A DNA stretch of 64,000 bases from Pseudomonas sp. NFR16 (GTDB lineage: Bacteria > Pseudomonadota > Gammaproteobacteria > Pseudomonadales > Pseudomonadaceae). The notes under the pieces are model-generated. The model saw only the letters and a list, made by a program, of their open reading frames with translations. It did not search any database and was not told where the DNA came from. Location of the stretch: NCBI RefSeq assembly GCF_900108875.1, contig NZ_FNYJ01000007.1:168535-232534 (forward strand), written 5' to 3'. A program made the position numbers and the translations under genes. This document shows positions 18,263 to 29,400 of the stretch, piece after piece; position 1 is the stretch's first letter; the number at the start of each line of letters is the position of its first letter.

Positions 18263-19084
18263 TCAGCGCGGCTTGTCGACGGATGCCAGCATCAACTCGA
18301 CGCCATGGGCGCGGATGCTTTCGGCGGGGCCGTGAGCCAGCCCGTCGTCGCTGATGATCGCGTCGAACTGCTCCAGCCCGGCGATCTTGTACATGCCGAA
18401 CGTGCCATATTTTGAACTGGTGGTAATCAGCACACAGCGTGATGCCGCTTGCATCGCGGCCTGTTTGACCTCGACTTTCAAGGCCGAAGGCGTTGTCGTG
18501 CCGCGCTGCAGATCCCAGGAACTGGTGGACATGAACGCCACGTCAGTCGCCAGCTGTCGCAAGGTCGCCGCCGCCAGGCCGCCTACGCACGAACGGTTCG
18601 GGTGGTCGAGCATCCCGCCTGTGTGAATCACATCGACATGCGTCGCGTCGGCCAGCGCATTGACCACGCCAAAATCGTTGGTGACCACGGTCATCCCGGA
18701 CAAGGCGACGATGTACGGCACGATTTCCAGCGTGCTGGTGCCGGCGTCCAGATAGACCGTCATTTCCGGATGCAGCAGGCCTGCCGCCAGCTTGGCCATC
18801 GCTTGTTTCTGCGGCAGCTCGACAACCGCCTTGGACTGATGACTGGGTTCGCTGTGCACCTGACTCGCGATGCGCACGCCGCCCGTGACCGAGTAGGCGC
18901 GGCCGCTCTGTTCGAGCAGGGCGATGTCGCGGCGGATGGTCATGTGCGAACAATCGAACATCTCCATCAGCTGATGCACGCTGAGCACTTGATGTTTGCG
19001 CAACTGGCGAAGCATCAACTCCCGGCGTTGGTCGGGAATCATGGGTGCTGCGCCGCTGACGGTGGCGTCGTCTTCGCTGGACAT
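18263..19084 (-). CDS. DeoR/GlpR family transcriptional regulator
   Basis: A 273-residue DeoR-family regulator. The N-terminal helix-turn-helix (about residues 20-75, LSVHQLMEMFDCSHMTIRRD) is followed by the sugar-phosphate-sensing domain (TVYLDAGTSTLEIVPYIV, MTVVTNDFGVVNAL, HTGGMLDHPNRSCVGGLAA). It lies immediately upstream of the ltnD-otnK-otnC-permease-otnI operon and most likely represses it until a phosphorylated four-carbon intermediate accumulates. Its own terminator lies at 18124-18152. Confidence 0.9.
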   Translation of the reverse strand: MSSEDDATVSGAAPMIPDQRRELMLRQLRKHQVLSVHQLMEMFDCSHMTIRRDIALLEQSGRAYSVTGGVRIASQVHSEPSHQSKAVVELPQKQAMAKLAAGLLHPEMTVYLDAGTSTLEIVPYIVALSGMTVVTNDFGVVNALADATHVDVIHTGGMLDHPNRSCVGGLAAATLRQLATDVAFMSTSSWDLQRGTTTPSALKVEVKQAAMQAASRCVLITTSSKYGTFGMYKIAGLEQFDAIISDDGLAHGPAESIRAHGVELMLASVDKPR

Positions 19085-19315
19085 TCAGGCTCCTGGCATC
19101 GAAGTGCAGCCGCTGTCGGCTGTCGTGGCAGGCATCTTAGCCAAACCCGTGGCTTGTGACAGCAGGCAGCGAGCGCGACATGAGCGATACGCGTGACGTG
19201 TCGCGATCGGGCCAATCCATTATCCTCGGTCGCGCCAGCGCGGCGAGAGGTCGCGATGTTCCGGCCAGCGCGACCCAACGCGCGCTCGTAGAACCACGCT
19301 AACAGGGAGACGTCA

Positions 19316-20155
19316 TTGCTCGCCACGACATTGGTGCTGATCGCAGCACTGCTGCATGCCACTTGGAACACACTCATCAAATTCAGCGGCGAGCGCCTGC
19401 TGGTCATCGCCAGCATGGACGCCGTGGCGTTTTTTCTGGCTGTTCTAGCCATCGGGTTCGTTGCCCCACCGCCCTTGCACATCTGGCCGTGGCTGGTCGC
19501 CTCGGCGCTTTTTGAAGTGCTCTATCGCGCGTTGCTGATCAGGGCTTATCGCGTCGGCGACCTTGGGCTGGTCTATCCGCTGATGCGCGGGCTGTCGCCG
19601 CTGGTGGTGCTGGTGCTTACGCTGATTTTTGCGGGCGAGCAGCTGACGGCGCAGGAGATAGTCGGTATTTTGCTGATCCCTTGCGGCATGATCTGCCTGC
19701 TGTGGCAGGGCGGCGGCGGTGATCGATTGCCTTGGTCGATGCTGCCGGTGGTGGGGCTGATCGGGTTGTGCATCGGCAGCTACACCTGGATTGACGGGCA
19801 GGCACTCAAGCGTGGCGTGGCCCCGCTGGATTACCTGGTCTGGCTGACGTTCATCAGCGCGTGGCCCTTTCCGCTGCTTGCAGTGGTCAACAAGCGCCCA
19901 GCGTTCATGTCGTTCTGGCGTGAGCAATGGAAACTGGGGCTGAGCGTGGGTTTCTGCGTGCTGTTCAGCTATGCCCTGGTGCTCTGGGCGATGCAGTTGG
20001 GATCGGTCGCGCAGGCCGCTGCATTACGTGAGGTCAGCGTCGTGCTCGTGGTGCTGTTCGGTATGCGTTATCTGAAAGAACCTTTCGGCGGCCCGCGGCT
20101 CTTAGCTTGTGGATTGGTGCTGGCCGGGATGCTTCTGATGAAGCTCACATTCTAA
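19316..20155 (+). CDS. EamA/DMT family transporter
   Basis: A 279-residue membrane protein with about ten hydrophobic helices in two EamA-type repeats (ALLHATWNTLIKFSGE, YPLMRGLSPLVVLVLTLIFAGEQL in repeat 1; LREVSVVLVVLFGMRYLKEPFG in repeat 2). The start is a TTG codon, supported by an AGGGAGA ribosome site six bases upstream and by the hydrophobic first helix beginning there; no suitable ATG exists nearby. The substrate of this drug/metabolite transporter is unknown. A MAPEG gene follows after 14 bases, probably co-transcribed. Confidence 0.85.
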   Translation: MLATTLVLIAALLHATWNTLIKFSGERLLVIASMDAVAFFLAVLAIGFVAPPPLHIWPWLVASALFEVLYRALLIRAYRVGDLGLVYPLMRGLSPLVVLVLTLIFAGEQLTAQEIVGILLIPCGMICLLWQGGGGDRLPWSMLPVVGLIGLCIGSYTWIDGQALKRGVAPLDYLVWLTFISAWPFPLLAVVNKRPAFMSFWREQWKLGLSVGFCVLFSYALVLWAMQLGSVAQAAALREVSVVLVVLFGMRYLKEPFGGPRLLACGLVLAGMLLMKLTF

Positions 20156-20169
20156 AAAAGGATATTGGT

Positions 20170-20556
20170 ATGACGGTTGCGTTTTGGTGCGTCTTGATTG
20201 TGATTCTGTTGCCGCTGGTCTGCACCTCGATTGCGAAGTTCAGCAGTGGCCGATTCGGCGCCCGGCAGAACCACAATCCGCGGGACTTCCTTGACCAGCT
20301 CGAAGGTCTCCCTCGCCGCGCTCACGCCGCGCAGCAAAACAGCTTCGAGGCGATTCCGGGATTCGCGGCCGGCGTGATCATCGCCCACGTCGCAGGCGTC
20401 GCGCAGTTGGTGACCATCGATGTGCTGGCCGTTCTGTTCGTGACGACACGTCTGCTCTACATCATCTTCTATCTGGCGGACCTTGCTGCGTTGCGCTCGC
20501 TGGTGTGGTTCATCGGTCTGGCGCTGGTGGTTGCCCTGTTCGGCGTTTCTGTCTGA
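20170..20556 (+). CDS. MAPEG family membrane protein
   Basis: A 128-residue protein with four hydrophobic segments and the MAPEG-like pattern GARQNHNPRDF, RAHAAQQNSFEAIPGFAAGV and TRLLYIIFYLADLAALRSLVW. The family includes glutathione-using membrane enzymes in eukaryotes; the bacterial short forms have no settled role. The start MTVAFWC is at 20170 behind AAAAAGGATATT. Confidence 0.88.
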   Translation: MTVAFWCVLIVILLPLVCTSIAKFSSGRFGARQNHNPRDFLDQLEGLPRRAHAAQQNSFEAIPGFAAGVIIAHVAGVAQLVTIDVLAVLFVTTRLLYIIFYLADLAALRSLVWFIGLALVVALFGVSV

Positions 20557-20612
20557 TCCGGGTTTGAATCGTATTGATTTTCACGGCTGTGCCGGTTCAG
20601 TCAGTAGTCGTC

Positions 20613-21107
20613 ATGAAGTCAGAATCCAGTGAGTTCATAAGGTCGTATTCAAGGGCTTTGTCACGGTCAGCGGCAAGTCTGATCGTGGCAGCTGCGCTGC
20701 TGTTGAGTGGCTGCAATGGGCCTGACGCGGATTCTCCGCTGGCACAGCGCAAGGCGGTCTTCAAACAGATGCTGAAAACCAGCGAAGACATCGGCGGAAT
20801 GTTGAGAGGGCGTCTGCCTTTCGACGGTCCGGCGTTCGCAGCCGGTGCGGTCAAGCTCGACGCCCTTTCCCACGAGCCCTGGAAGCATTTTCCTGCCGTC
20901 AAAGAGTCCGAGCACACCAGCGCCAAAGACGCTGTCTGGCAAAAACAGGCGCGATTTCAAACGCTGGCAAGAGCGCTGGAGACCCGCACCGGCGAGTTGG
21001 TGCTCGCCACCGAGCAACTGCAGCTGACGCCTGCGAACATGATCCCACCCATGAACAACGTCGAAGACGCCTGCGACGCGTGCCATAAAGAGTTTCGCGA
21101 CCACTGA
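20613..21107 (+). CDS. Cytochrome c'-type heme lipoprotein
   Basis: A 164-residue exported protein. A basic/hydrophobic N-terminus (SAASLIVAAALLLSGC) ends in a lipobox, so it is probably lipid-anchored in the periplasm. The body is an alpha-helical class II cytochrome c domain, with RKAVFKQMLKTSEDIGGM near the front and the heme site CDACHKEFRDH at the extreme C-terminus. The start is uncertain: ATG 20613 is preferred for a shorter leader, while ATG 20574 is also open. A role in electron transfer or nitric oxide binding is inferred from the family. Confidence 0.82.
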   Translation: MKSESSEFIRSYSRALSRSAASLIVAAALLLSGCNGPDADSPLAQRKAVFKQMLKTSEDIGGMLRGRLPFDGPAFAAGAVKLDALSHEPWKHFPAVKESEHTSAKDAVWQKQARFQTLARALETRTGELVLATEQLQLTPANMIPPMNNVEDACDACHKEFRDH

Positions 21108-21172
21108 TCCCGCGCGGCTCCAACCGATGGCCGTGCTGGAGAATGCGCAGCGGCCGCGCTACTCAGATCCGC

Positions 21173-21592
21173 CTATTCGTCGTCTTCGTCAGGCTGAACC
21201 TTCTCCAGTTCTTCCTGTGCGTCCTGCAATTCTTTGCGGGACTCGGCCAGCTTGTCTTTGCGCTTGTTGATCTTCTCCGGATCGCCTTTGTCCATCGCCT
21301 TGTTCAAATCAGCCTGACGACGGCTGACCTCGCGCTTGGCATCCAGCACTTTCTGCTCCTGCTGTTTGAGCAGCCCTGCATCGGTGCAGTTGGCAGTGGC
21401 TTCGCTCAGGGCTTTCTCCAGCCCGGCCTGTTGGCTGGCATTGCCGGCGGCTTTGGCCTGTTCGATCTGATTGCTGATGTCCTGACGCTTGGCTGCGCAG
21501 CCGCTCAACTCCGGCGCCTGCTCGGCGGCCAAAGCTGGAACAGCCAGCAGGCCGCATGCGGTGAACATGATCAGCGGTGACAAGAATTTCAT
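21173..21592 (-). CDS. DUF1090 family periplasmic protein (YqjC-like)
   Basis: A 139-residue protein. The signal peptide (MKFLSPLIMFTACGLLAVPALAAE) is followed by a short disulphide-capable head (SGCAAKRQDISNQIEQA ... TANCTDAG) and a long charged helical stretch predicted to be a coiled coil (KRKDKLAESRKELQDAQEEL), ending in an acidic tail. This matches the DUF1090 family, whose function is not established. The start is chosen at the signal peptide methionine. Confidence 0.85.
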   Translation of the reverse strand: MKFLSPLIMFTACGLLAVPALAAEQAPELSGCAAKRQDISNQIEQAKAAGNASQQAGLEKALSEATANCTDAGLLKQQEQKVLDAKREVSRRQADLNKAMDKGDPEKINKRKDKLAESRKELQDAQEELEKVQPDEDDE

Positions 21593-21650
21593 GGACGCTC
21601 CTTGAATACACACATCCGGACGCTGCACACAATCGTCCGGCCATAAATGA

Positions 21651-23336
21651 CTAAAAACCCTGAATACCCTGTTCCCGCAGTTGCTCACTCAACGCCTGCA
21701 CGTGCGGGTCTTGAAAAAAAGCGTGCAACTGCTTCGCACGACCCGGGCCAACACCGCTTTGCGCTTGCCACTGATCAACGCTGCGAGCGGCGAGCGCCGA
21801 CCAGGAATCCCCAAGAGGGGCACCTGCGGCCGGCGGTAAACCGATCGCTTTGAGCCAGATCACAAAGGATTGTTCGCGAGCGCCCTGGAAAGTCTCCAGC
21901 AGTTTAGCGCTGCTGCGCGGGCCGAGACCGGGAATGTTAGCAAGTTGTGCACCATCAAGGGTCATCCAGTCGAGCAAGCCATTGATATGTCCGGCATTTA
22001 TCAGCTTGTCCCACGTGCCCGGTCCGACGCCGCTGAGTGCCAGTCCTTTCTTGCCGCTGAGCCATTTGAGGCGTTCCCGGAATTGGCCTTCACAGCCTTC
22101 GACCGGTTGCCAGCAACTCAGCGAATGGTAGTCGGCAGTCACCGGAATCTTCAGGACCTCACGCTCAGCACTGCGCGAGACCACGCCGTCCAGTCGCGGG
22201 ATCGTCAGCCCGGCAAGACTGATCGCCACCTGATCGCCCGCGCGAATGTCGAGCTCCTCCCAGCGTCGCAGCGAGCCGACGCTGATACGGCTGATCTTGC
22301 GGTCGTCCAGCTGAACAGGAACCAGGTCCAATACCGGAGTGATCTTGCCGCTGCGGCCGACGTTGAAGTTGACCTTGCGCACTTCGGCCAGTGCCTGGGC
22401 GAAAGGGTATTTCCAGGCAGCGATCCAGTAAGGCGCCTTCGCCTGCCAGCGCTGCGAGGTGGGCCGCTCGCCCTGGCGGATCACGACACCATCGGTCGCG
22501 AACGGCAGCGGACTGCGATACCAGTGGTCGCGCCAGCGCTGCGCCTGATTGAATCCCACGATCGGCTCACTGAACCGCAGACTGTCTTCGAACCCCAGCG
22601 CCCTGAGCCCCGCCAGTCGCTCGCGCATCGCGGTCGGGCCGTCTGGCCAGTCCCAAACGAACAGACCGATATTGGCGCCTTCGGCTTCGCTGATGAATTT
22701 GCGTGCCATCAAGCCCGCTACCTTGCTTCGGGCATTGAGACTGCCGGCATCGGCCTGCACATGATCGTCGAGCTTCCAGTACAACTCGCCCTGCAACACC
22801 AAAGTCTTTTCCCACGCAAGATGATGAGGAATCGACGCAATCTGGTGCGCATGGCCGACCCAATCCTGACCGGTAACCCCGTTGCCGCGGCTGATCATCT
22901 GCACCAGCTTTCCGCTTTCGTACACCAGCGTCACGGCCACGCCGTCGACTTTCGGTTGAATCCACAGATCGGTACGCCCCTTGAGCCAAGCCTGCACGGC
23001 CATCTCGTCGCGCAGCTTGTTCAGACCTGTGTGAGGAACCGGATGAGCGATCGTGCCCCCAGACGTTTTCAGCGGGTCATCCTCGGTCGCGGGCGACTGG
23101 GCGAAGCAGCTGCGCAGATAGGCCAGGCGCTCGCGCGACTGGTCGTAAAGCTCATCAGCCACCAGCGATACGCCCTGACGATGGTAGCTGTCATCCCATT
23201 TTTCGATCTGCGCCTGCTGCAGCGCGATCTCGCTGCGGGCTTTGAAGGGCGACCAGTCGGGGCAGGATTGTGCATTGACCTGGTTAGCCAGAAGAGGCAG
23301 TGCGCAGAGGGCCAGTGTGCGAAGTGAGAGCAGCAT
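21651..23336 (-). CDS. ligB: NAD-dependent DNA ligase LigB
   Basis: A 561-residue second NAD-dependent DNA ligase, shorter than LigA because it lacks the zinc finger and BRCT domain. The adenylation lysine is K129 in QPKVDGVAV. The OB-fold and helix-hairpin-helix regions follow (LANIPGLGPRSSAKLLETF, SGVGPGRAKQLHAFF). The first about 22 residues (MLLSLRTLALCALPLLANQVNA) look like a cleavable signal peptide, a known oddity of this family. It is a single-gene unit on the minus strand with the DUF1090 gene just downstream. Confidence 0.93.
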   Translation of the reverse strand: MLLSLRTLALCALPLLANQVNAQSCPDWSPFKARSEIALQQAQIEKWDDSYHRQGVSLVADELYDQSRERLAYLRSCFAQSPATEDDPLKTSGGTIAHPVPHTGLNKLRDEMAVQAWLKGRTDLWIQPKVDGVAVTLVYESGKLVQMISRGNGVTGQDWVGHAHQIASIPHHLAWEKTLVLQGELYWKLDDHVQADAGSLNARSKVAGLMARKFISEAEGANIGLFVWDWPDGPTAMRERLAGLRALGFEDSLRFSEPIVGFNQAQRWRDHWYRSPLPFATDGVVIRQGERPTSQRWQAKAPYWIAAWKYPFAQALAEVRKVNFNVGRSGKITPVLDLVPVQLDDRKISRISVGSLRRWEELDIRAGDQVAISLAGLTIPRLDGVVSRSAEREVLKIPVTADYHSLSCWQPVEGCEGQFRERLKWLSGKKGLALSGVGPGTWDKLINAGHINGLLDWMTLDGAQLANIPGLGPRSSAKLLETFQGAREQSFVIWLKAIGLPPAAGAPLGDSWSALAARSVDQWQAQSGVGPGRAKQLHAFFQDPHVQALSEQLREQGIQGF

Positions 23337-23433
23337 CGAAGCGTCCTTGCTTGGGAGGAGCGAGGAAGGCTACGCCGCCTGAAAATCTTCTGCGATTGAG
23401 GGTTGGTTACCGGGTGTTAACGGTCTCGAGAGA

Positions 23434-23474
23434 AAAAAGCCCGAGGTTGCGGCTGATCCGCCGCCTCGGGCTCC
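23434..23474 (-). terminator. Terminator of the Tc-toxin-like gene
   Basis: On the minus strand the stem AGCCCGAGG / CCTCGGGCT, with a further GCGGC/GCCGC pairing inside, is followed by TTTTTTCTC. It lies 15 bases past the toxin gene stop. Confidence 0.85.
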
Positions 23475-23488
23475 ACGTTGGAACATGC

Positions 23489-26400
23489 CTACTTTTCAGC
23501 CTTCATAAGCGTCTTCACCGTATTAGTGAAGTCCTTGCCTCCGTCCCGCGCGGTATAGACCAGTTGTATCTGGATGTTTTTGAGCAGGCTTGTCTTCCCG
23601 TCGTCGCTCGTCAGCTTTTTCAAAAAGTCGGCATCTGTAAAGCTCAACTGCCAGCGTGAAATGGCGCCTGTACCCTCGAAGGGAAGGTATCGGCCATCGT
23701 GGAACATCAATTCATATACCCAGTCAGCCTTGTCGAAACCCAATCCGTCATCGGCTTGCGTGGACGACAGCGCGATTTGTTGTTGAGCCCTGAGGTTTTG
23801 TTTGATGCTATCGGGTGCTTTGGTGCCGGGCTTATACAAATAATCGGCGCCTGCATCGGTCGGTTCGGTCAAGATCGTGCTGTCTGTTTGCGTGAGAATG
23901 GCGCTGACGTTCTCCAAAGTGGTGCCAGCCTCTGATGCCATCACGAATGACACTGAAACATGCCTGATCTGACGCAGGTAATGCCCCGGATAGTTGTTGT
24001 CGAAATCCAGCGAGGTGAATCCGAAAACAAGGGGATTATTGGACAGCGTTTTGAGTTGCTCAAGCCACTGGTCGTCCGATTGTCCTCGCCTCACATCGAT
24101 CGTTTTCTTGATGCACAAACGCCTCTCATTGCACTGGATGTGCGCGTTTTCCATTTCTTGCAGGTTCACCAGCAGTGACTCGCCAGCCAGCATGCCTTTG
24201 TAAGAATCCACCCAGGCGCCGGTTTTGATAAAGGCAGGCCGTTTGTAGTCGCCAATTTCATAGCGCCAGGCCGCTTCGGTGGTCAGGCACAGAGAAAGTA
24301 CGGCGTCGTAAGCGGGGCCATACAGCAATTCCTGCCTTGCGACCAGCCAGTTGTAAGTCGGGATGATCGTGAAACCGGTGGTCATTGCCACGTGGGCTTG
24401 CTCCAGGTTCTGGCGTTCAGCTCGAGCCGTGTCGAGCGTGATGGTCGCTGCGTTAAGCTCGATGTTGGTTTCTTTGATTTGCAGGTCTATGGACTGGATG
24501 TCCAGTTCGGCTTGTTTCAACTCGAACTTCCATCCATTGGCGCGGCGTTCATAGCCTGACTCCATGAGTAATTGTTCGGAGAACAATTTGCTGCTCGCAC
24601 TGGCGAGCTGCAGTGCCACGGCAGTTTTTGCCATCGGTGACTCAGGCTTATTGTTACCGAATGCGAGACCGATAATGGTGGGCGTCAAACCTTTGACAAT
24701 GCTTGCAGCGGTCTCGAAAGGGATCGACAACAGTTTCGTGGTGGCTGCGGACCAGATGAGTCCAGTGGCGGCTTCCTCCATCGGTGAGCGGCCAACGTCA
24801 ATCAGATTCGTGTAGTAATCTCGTCTGAATACTGCTGCCTGCCTGCCCAGCAACAGGGTATTTTTTTTGGCTTTGACGGAGTTGATCGACTCCTGCTGAA
24901 GCCTCATGGTGAAATCGGAAATCCTGATTTCCTGCTGTTTGAGCAGGACTGACAGTGTGGTATTAAATTCGTCCTCCATCAGCTTCATGTAGTGGCGGCC
25001 CATGTCCTGAAGTTGCTGCACCGCCGCACGGGCCATCGGGATGAGCTGGCGGAAGCGATACCCTGGTATTTGAGCCCGATCGCTGTTGTAGGTACTGATG
25101 AGCTGGCCGATACCACGTTGCCCGAACCCGAATAGGTCTGCGCCCTCCGTGCGCCAGTCCATCACTGGCAGAATCTTGCCGTCGAGCGTCAGCCCGTGCC
25201 TGAGGTTGAAAAGACGATGCTCCAACGTTTTTCGGGCAGTGGTGACGCGGGCGTTGATTGGCGCACGAAAGAGCGAATGGTTCACGCTCTTCAATGGCAT
25301 CGGCACCCAGCGAGACACCGACGCGCGCTCAGGCAGCGGCCCAATCAACTTCAGTGCCTTCTGATAGCAGAGCCAGGCATGGTTAAGCGTGCTAGGCGTA
25401 AGCTGCCGATAAAAATGGTCGCCTTGGCGCTGCCAGTTTTCCACCATCGACAGGAATACTGCCTGCCGGTTATACCGCGACAGGACAAATGCCCGGGTAG
25501 TCGGGTCGACTGTCTTCCGCAATTCGGAGGTGCCGGTGCCGACTTCAGCCAGCGGTCGAGTGTTCCAGAAGGGGGGGCGTTCTTGTTCGTCTTCCTGTGT
25601 TCTATAGGGATCGAACAAATACTGGGTGTACCAGCGTTCGGCCTCATCGAACTGTTGTTGTTCGCTCAGGCGAGTGGCGACCAGATTCGGCAAATGTAAA
25701 AACAACTCTCGGAAATAACCGCCATTGGCACCATGGAAGTCGACTTTTGGTGTCGGGATGTTTTCATCAATGGTCGGTTCCTTGATGCATTGCGCCTCCC
25801 ATTCAAGCGCACGCTCAACACTGCGCGTGGCGCGCGCCACCAGCTGTTTGCCAAACAGTGTATTCAGCCGAATGACATTCGAGGGAACGGTCGGGCTCTG
25901 CTCAGCGACCGAGCTCAAGTCCAGGTATTGAGCCTGTTGATCATTCCTCTTTATCGCGATATTCCACGCATCCAACCCTCGGTAGTCGAAAGTGGCGAAG
26001 ACGTTATGCATTGGGTCGCCTGCTTCACACAGGGCAAACATATACTCGCCCGACACTGTGCAGGTGAACTCCTGACTAACGACTGCCTGACCGTCAGCCA
26101 GTACGCTTTGCTCGGTCAGTCGGCGGAACGATGTCTCGTTAGGTCTCTTGGCATACAGTCGCAGGTCAGTTTTCTTGCAGGCTGCCGGGTTGAGAACTAT
26201 TGGTATCGGCACAGATTCTTTATCAGGAGCATAAGAAAGCTTGATCCGGAAACTGTCTTCAAACAGGTAATCAGGGTTCTCCAAGAAGACGCTGTAGGTT
26301 TGGCTTTTGAGAGTGGCGAACGTGAGTTGAGGTATCCAATTTTTTACGATATCGCCTTTATCGGTTGTCAACGAATAAGTCGCCCCGGTAATTGTATTAT

Positions 26401-29400
26401 CGCTGGTTGTGAGGTAGGTAGAAAAGGGGAGAGAGCTTTTAGGGGTGGGAGCTCCGTGATCTACCTTAATAAAAATTTCGTGTTGATTATAAGTTGGCGA
26501 GAGATCGCTGTTTTTGGTATTGAACGTAAATAGTGGACTGATAGATCTGTCTATTATCTGTTGGGGGTAGTGAGCAGTAATCCTTATAACGTTGTCACGT
26601 AAGTAAATGGCCGATAAGGTGGCGGACCATTTTTTTTTAGGGAAGTACAGAGTATTCTCCGGGACTTTCGGATTATTAAATATGCCTGGGGCGTTTGGGT
26701 TATTAAATCTGCCTGGGGCTACAAGTTCAGGGCTTTTGTAGGATGAAGAAGGTTTATTGAAGTCGTTGTTGGTTAATTTTTTGCCGTCGCTGGACCACAA
26801 CACAGTCTCGTTGACGATGGTATCAAAAACCCAAAAGGGTAGTTGAGACGTCAGTGGGTACTTTTCAACGAAGCTGGCAAATCCATGTCTCGAGACTTCA
26901 TTCAATGAAATGGTTTTCAGGTGCTGTTCTAATTCGGCTCTTAGCGTTGTGTCGAAGTTTGGACTTGAGATCGAGTCATGCTTGTAACTTTCCAGTTCAT
27001 ACCTCATGACGCCAAGTTCCGTATCTCTGGGTTTGAATAGTCTATTATTTACCGAGTCCGGGTGTTGGATGTTTCTAATGTCACTGAAGGCGTTGTAAAC
27101 TTTTTCGCTAAAGACTTTCGCAATATCTTCAGTCATTTCTTTTTTGTCGATCAGCAGCAAGTCCCTTGACTCAATAAAATAATCCTTATTGAAGACTCCA
27201 GATTTCGGAGGCTCTGCCGTTCCTGCTTTATTAGTGCAGTCGCAGTTATAGAGCATCACTCGTAACCAAGGGTCCTCGGCGCGTTCTCCCTCCGCGTCGA
27301 CCAGTGCGATCAGACCAGGCACATAAGTGTCGTCTTTCAGGTAGGGATTACCGGCATCCGGAAGACGTTGGCCATCTTTTGTGCCGTCCAGGCAGAGAAG
27401 TTCGTTTGGCGGAGACCAGAAACCATCGCTTTGCTTATAAATGTATTGGACGCTGATTTTCTTGAACTTAGTGGGGGTCTGATTTTTATCGTCCGCAGAG
27501 GGCAGGCCAACAGTCCCCCGTTCAACCCAGAACACATAGGATCGACCTTCGATCATCACCGGGCGAATGGCGTCACAGCGATGTGTGGTGTCTGAATCTT
27601 TAAAGGTGCTCTGCACGATTTGACCGGTTGGAGTCACGCTGATCTTCTCCCACTCGCTCCATGCAAGCGGGCTCAGGCGTGCTTTATCATCACGTAAAGC
27701 CATTTCTACCGAACGCCAGTAATACTCGGGCGGAGATGCATTGGTTTTGCCAATGAAATGGTAAGTGTCGTTCTTTGGATCGATGCCATCCAGATAGCCG
27801 CTGATAATTTGCAAGTTACTGGTCTGTTCGAACTTGGTCAGGTAGCCGGTGATGGCGGTCTGGAGTAATTCGGGGTCAAGCTTGCCTTGATTGAGCTCTA
27901 CCTCCAGCGACTGAAAGGCACTGCTCTTATGAGGGCGGTTGGCATAATAAATCAGGTTCTCAGGATGGTTGAGTTGCGTGCGCCACACCTTCCAGGTTCC
28001 ATATTCACTCAGGTACTGCCGCCAGAAGTCCGCTGTGTCTTGATCGATAATGTTAGTCAGATAGGCAGGGTCAAGGCGTGCAAACAGCCTGTGCAGGTAG
28101 TGCTGAAGGCTGGCGGTTGCTTGCATTACAACGTTTGTGTTGACAGCTGAACTCACCCAAACGTCCGTCAGGAAGTAACTGGAAAGGTCATCTTCGTTCG
28201 ATATGAAACGCTTGAGGGACGGACTCGATACTGCCCAATAGCCCAGCAGGTAGGCCGCAAGCGCATCTCGCCAATGTTCTCGAAGCGCAGGTTGAATCGC
28301 CGCCAGCTCTTCATCACTGCAGGCGCCGATCAGTATCTGAGCGCTGCTTTTCATATCGTTGAATGAGGACTCGCTGTCGAGCAGAGACAGATCGCTCAGC
28401 GAGCGGCATGACAGCCCGGTTTTCTCGCACAGCGACTGCTGCTGAAGTATAAAGTCGATGTCGCCGATGGTGCCGGGGACACAGCGGACATAAGTGGATT
28501 CCGTTTCTGCAATCGACTCATCTGGAGCATATATTTCAAGCGTTACCTGAGATCTCGACTGGACAGGCTTGATGGCTGCGATGCGTGCCCACGCAGTGGG
28601 TCGGGTTGTCGGCAGGTATTGATCTTTACGCACTTTCAACGTGCCAGGGTTCTCTTTCAGGAACTGCACGAATTTGTCGTAAATTTGCTCCACTTTTGGA
28701 TCTTTGGCGTTAGCTCTCAGGCCTTTCAAGTACCGTTCGAGCAGTGCTCCCAACCCCTTCAGGGTATATTTTTCTTCGCAATACCTATACCAGTACATTT
28801 CCGAAGAAGTCAGCTGGCCGAGAAAGTCATCGAACGTTTTCGTCGAACCGGCACCCTTCATTTCAACGTAGGGCAGTGCCATTGCAACTTCGCTCTCGGG
28901 CCAGCCGATGAGTTTGCCGAGTCGCCTGGCGGCTTGCAGAGGCGCATCCGCCTGATCGCTGGAGGGGAGTTTGGCGAAATAATCCAGCGCATCGTCTTCC
29001 GCGAATCCAGCGTTTTGACATTTATTTATCCACTCCCGATAGCAGCCGACCTGGTAGCAAAGTTCAAGGGTGAGTGCAGGCGGGTGCGAAGGGGATTGAC
29101 CCTGACTGTCGGTGTCGCCGGCCAGTTCGAACCAGTCTGGGTGATCGAGCAGCGCGGTCAGTCCGGCAGGGCTTAACTGAAAATATTTGATTACCTGCGC
29201 ATGTCGAGCAAGCTTGTCCCACAACTCAAGATTCAGCCCTTCGAGCGTTGCTGCGGTTGAAGAGGCATTGTTCTGGGCCGTCAATACGTCAGCCAGGAGT
29301 GTGTAACGGCTTTCTTCAACCCAGCGCAACAGTGCCAGCGCATGCTCCGGTGTGAGTGCACGTCCGTCTTCATCCTTGCCCAACGCCTGACTGAGGATGT

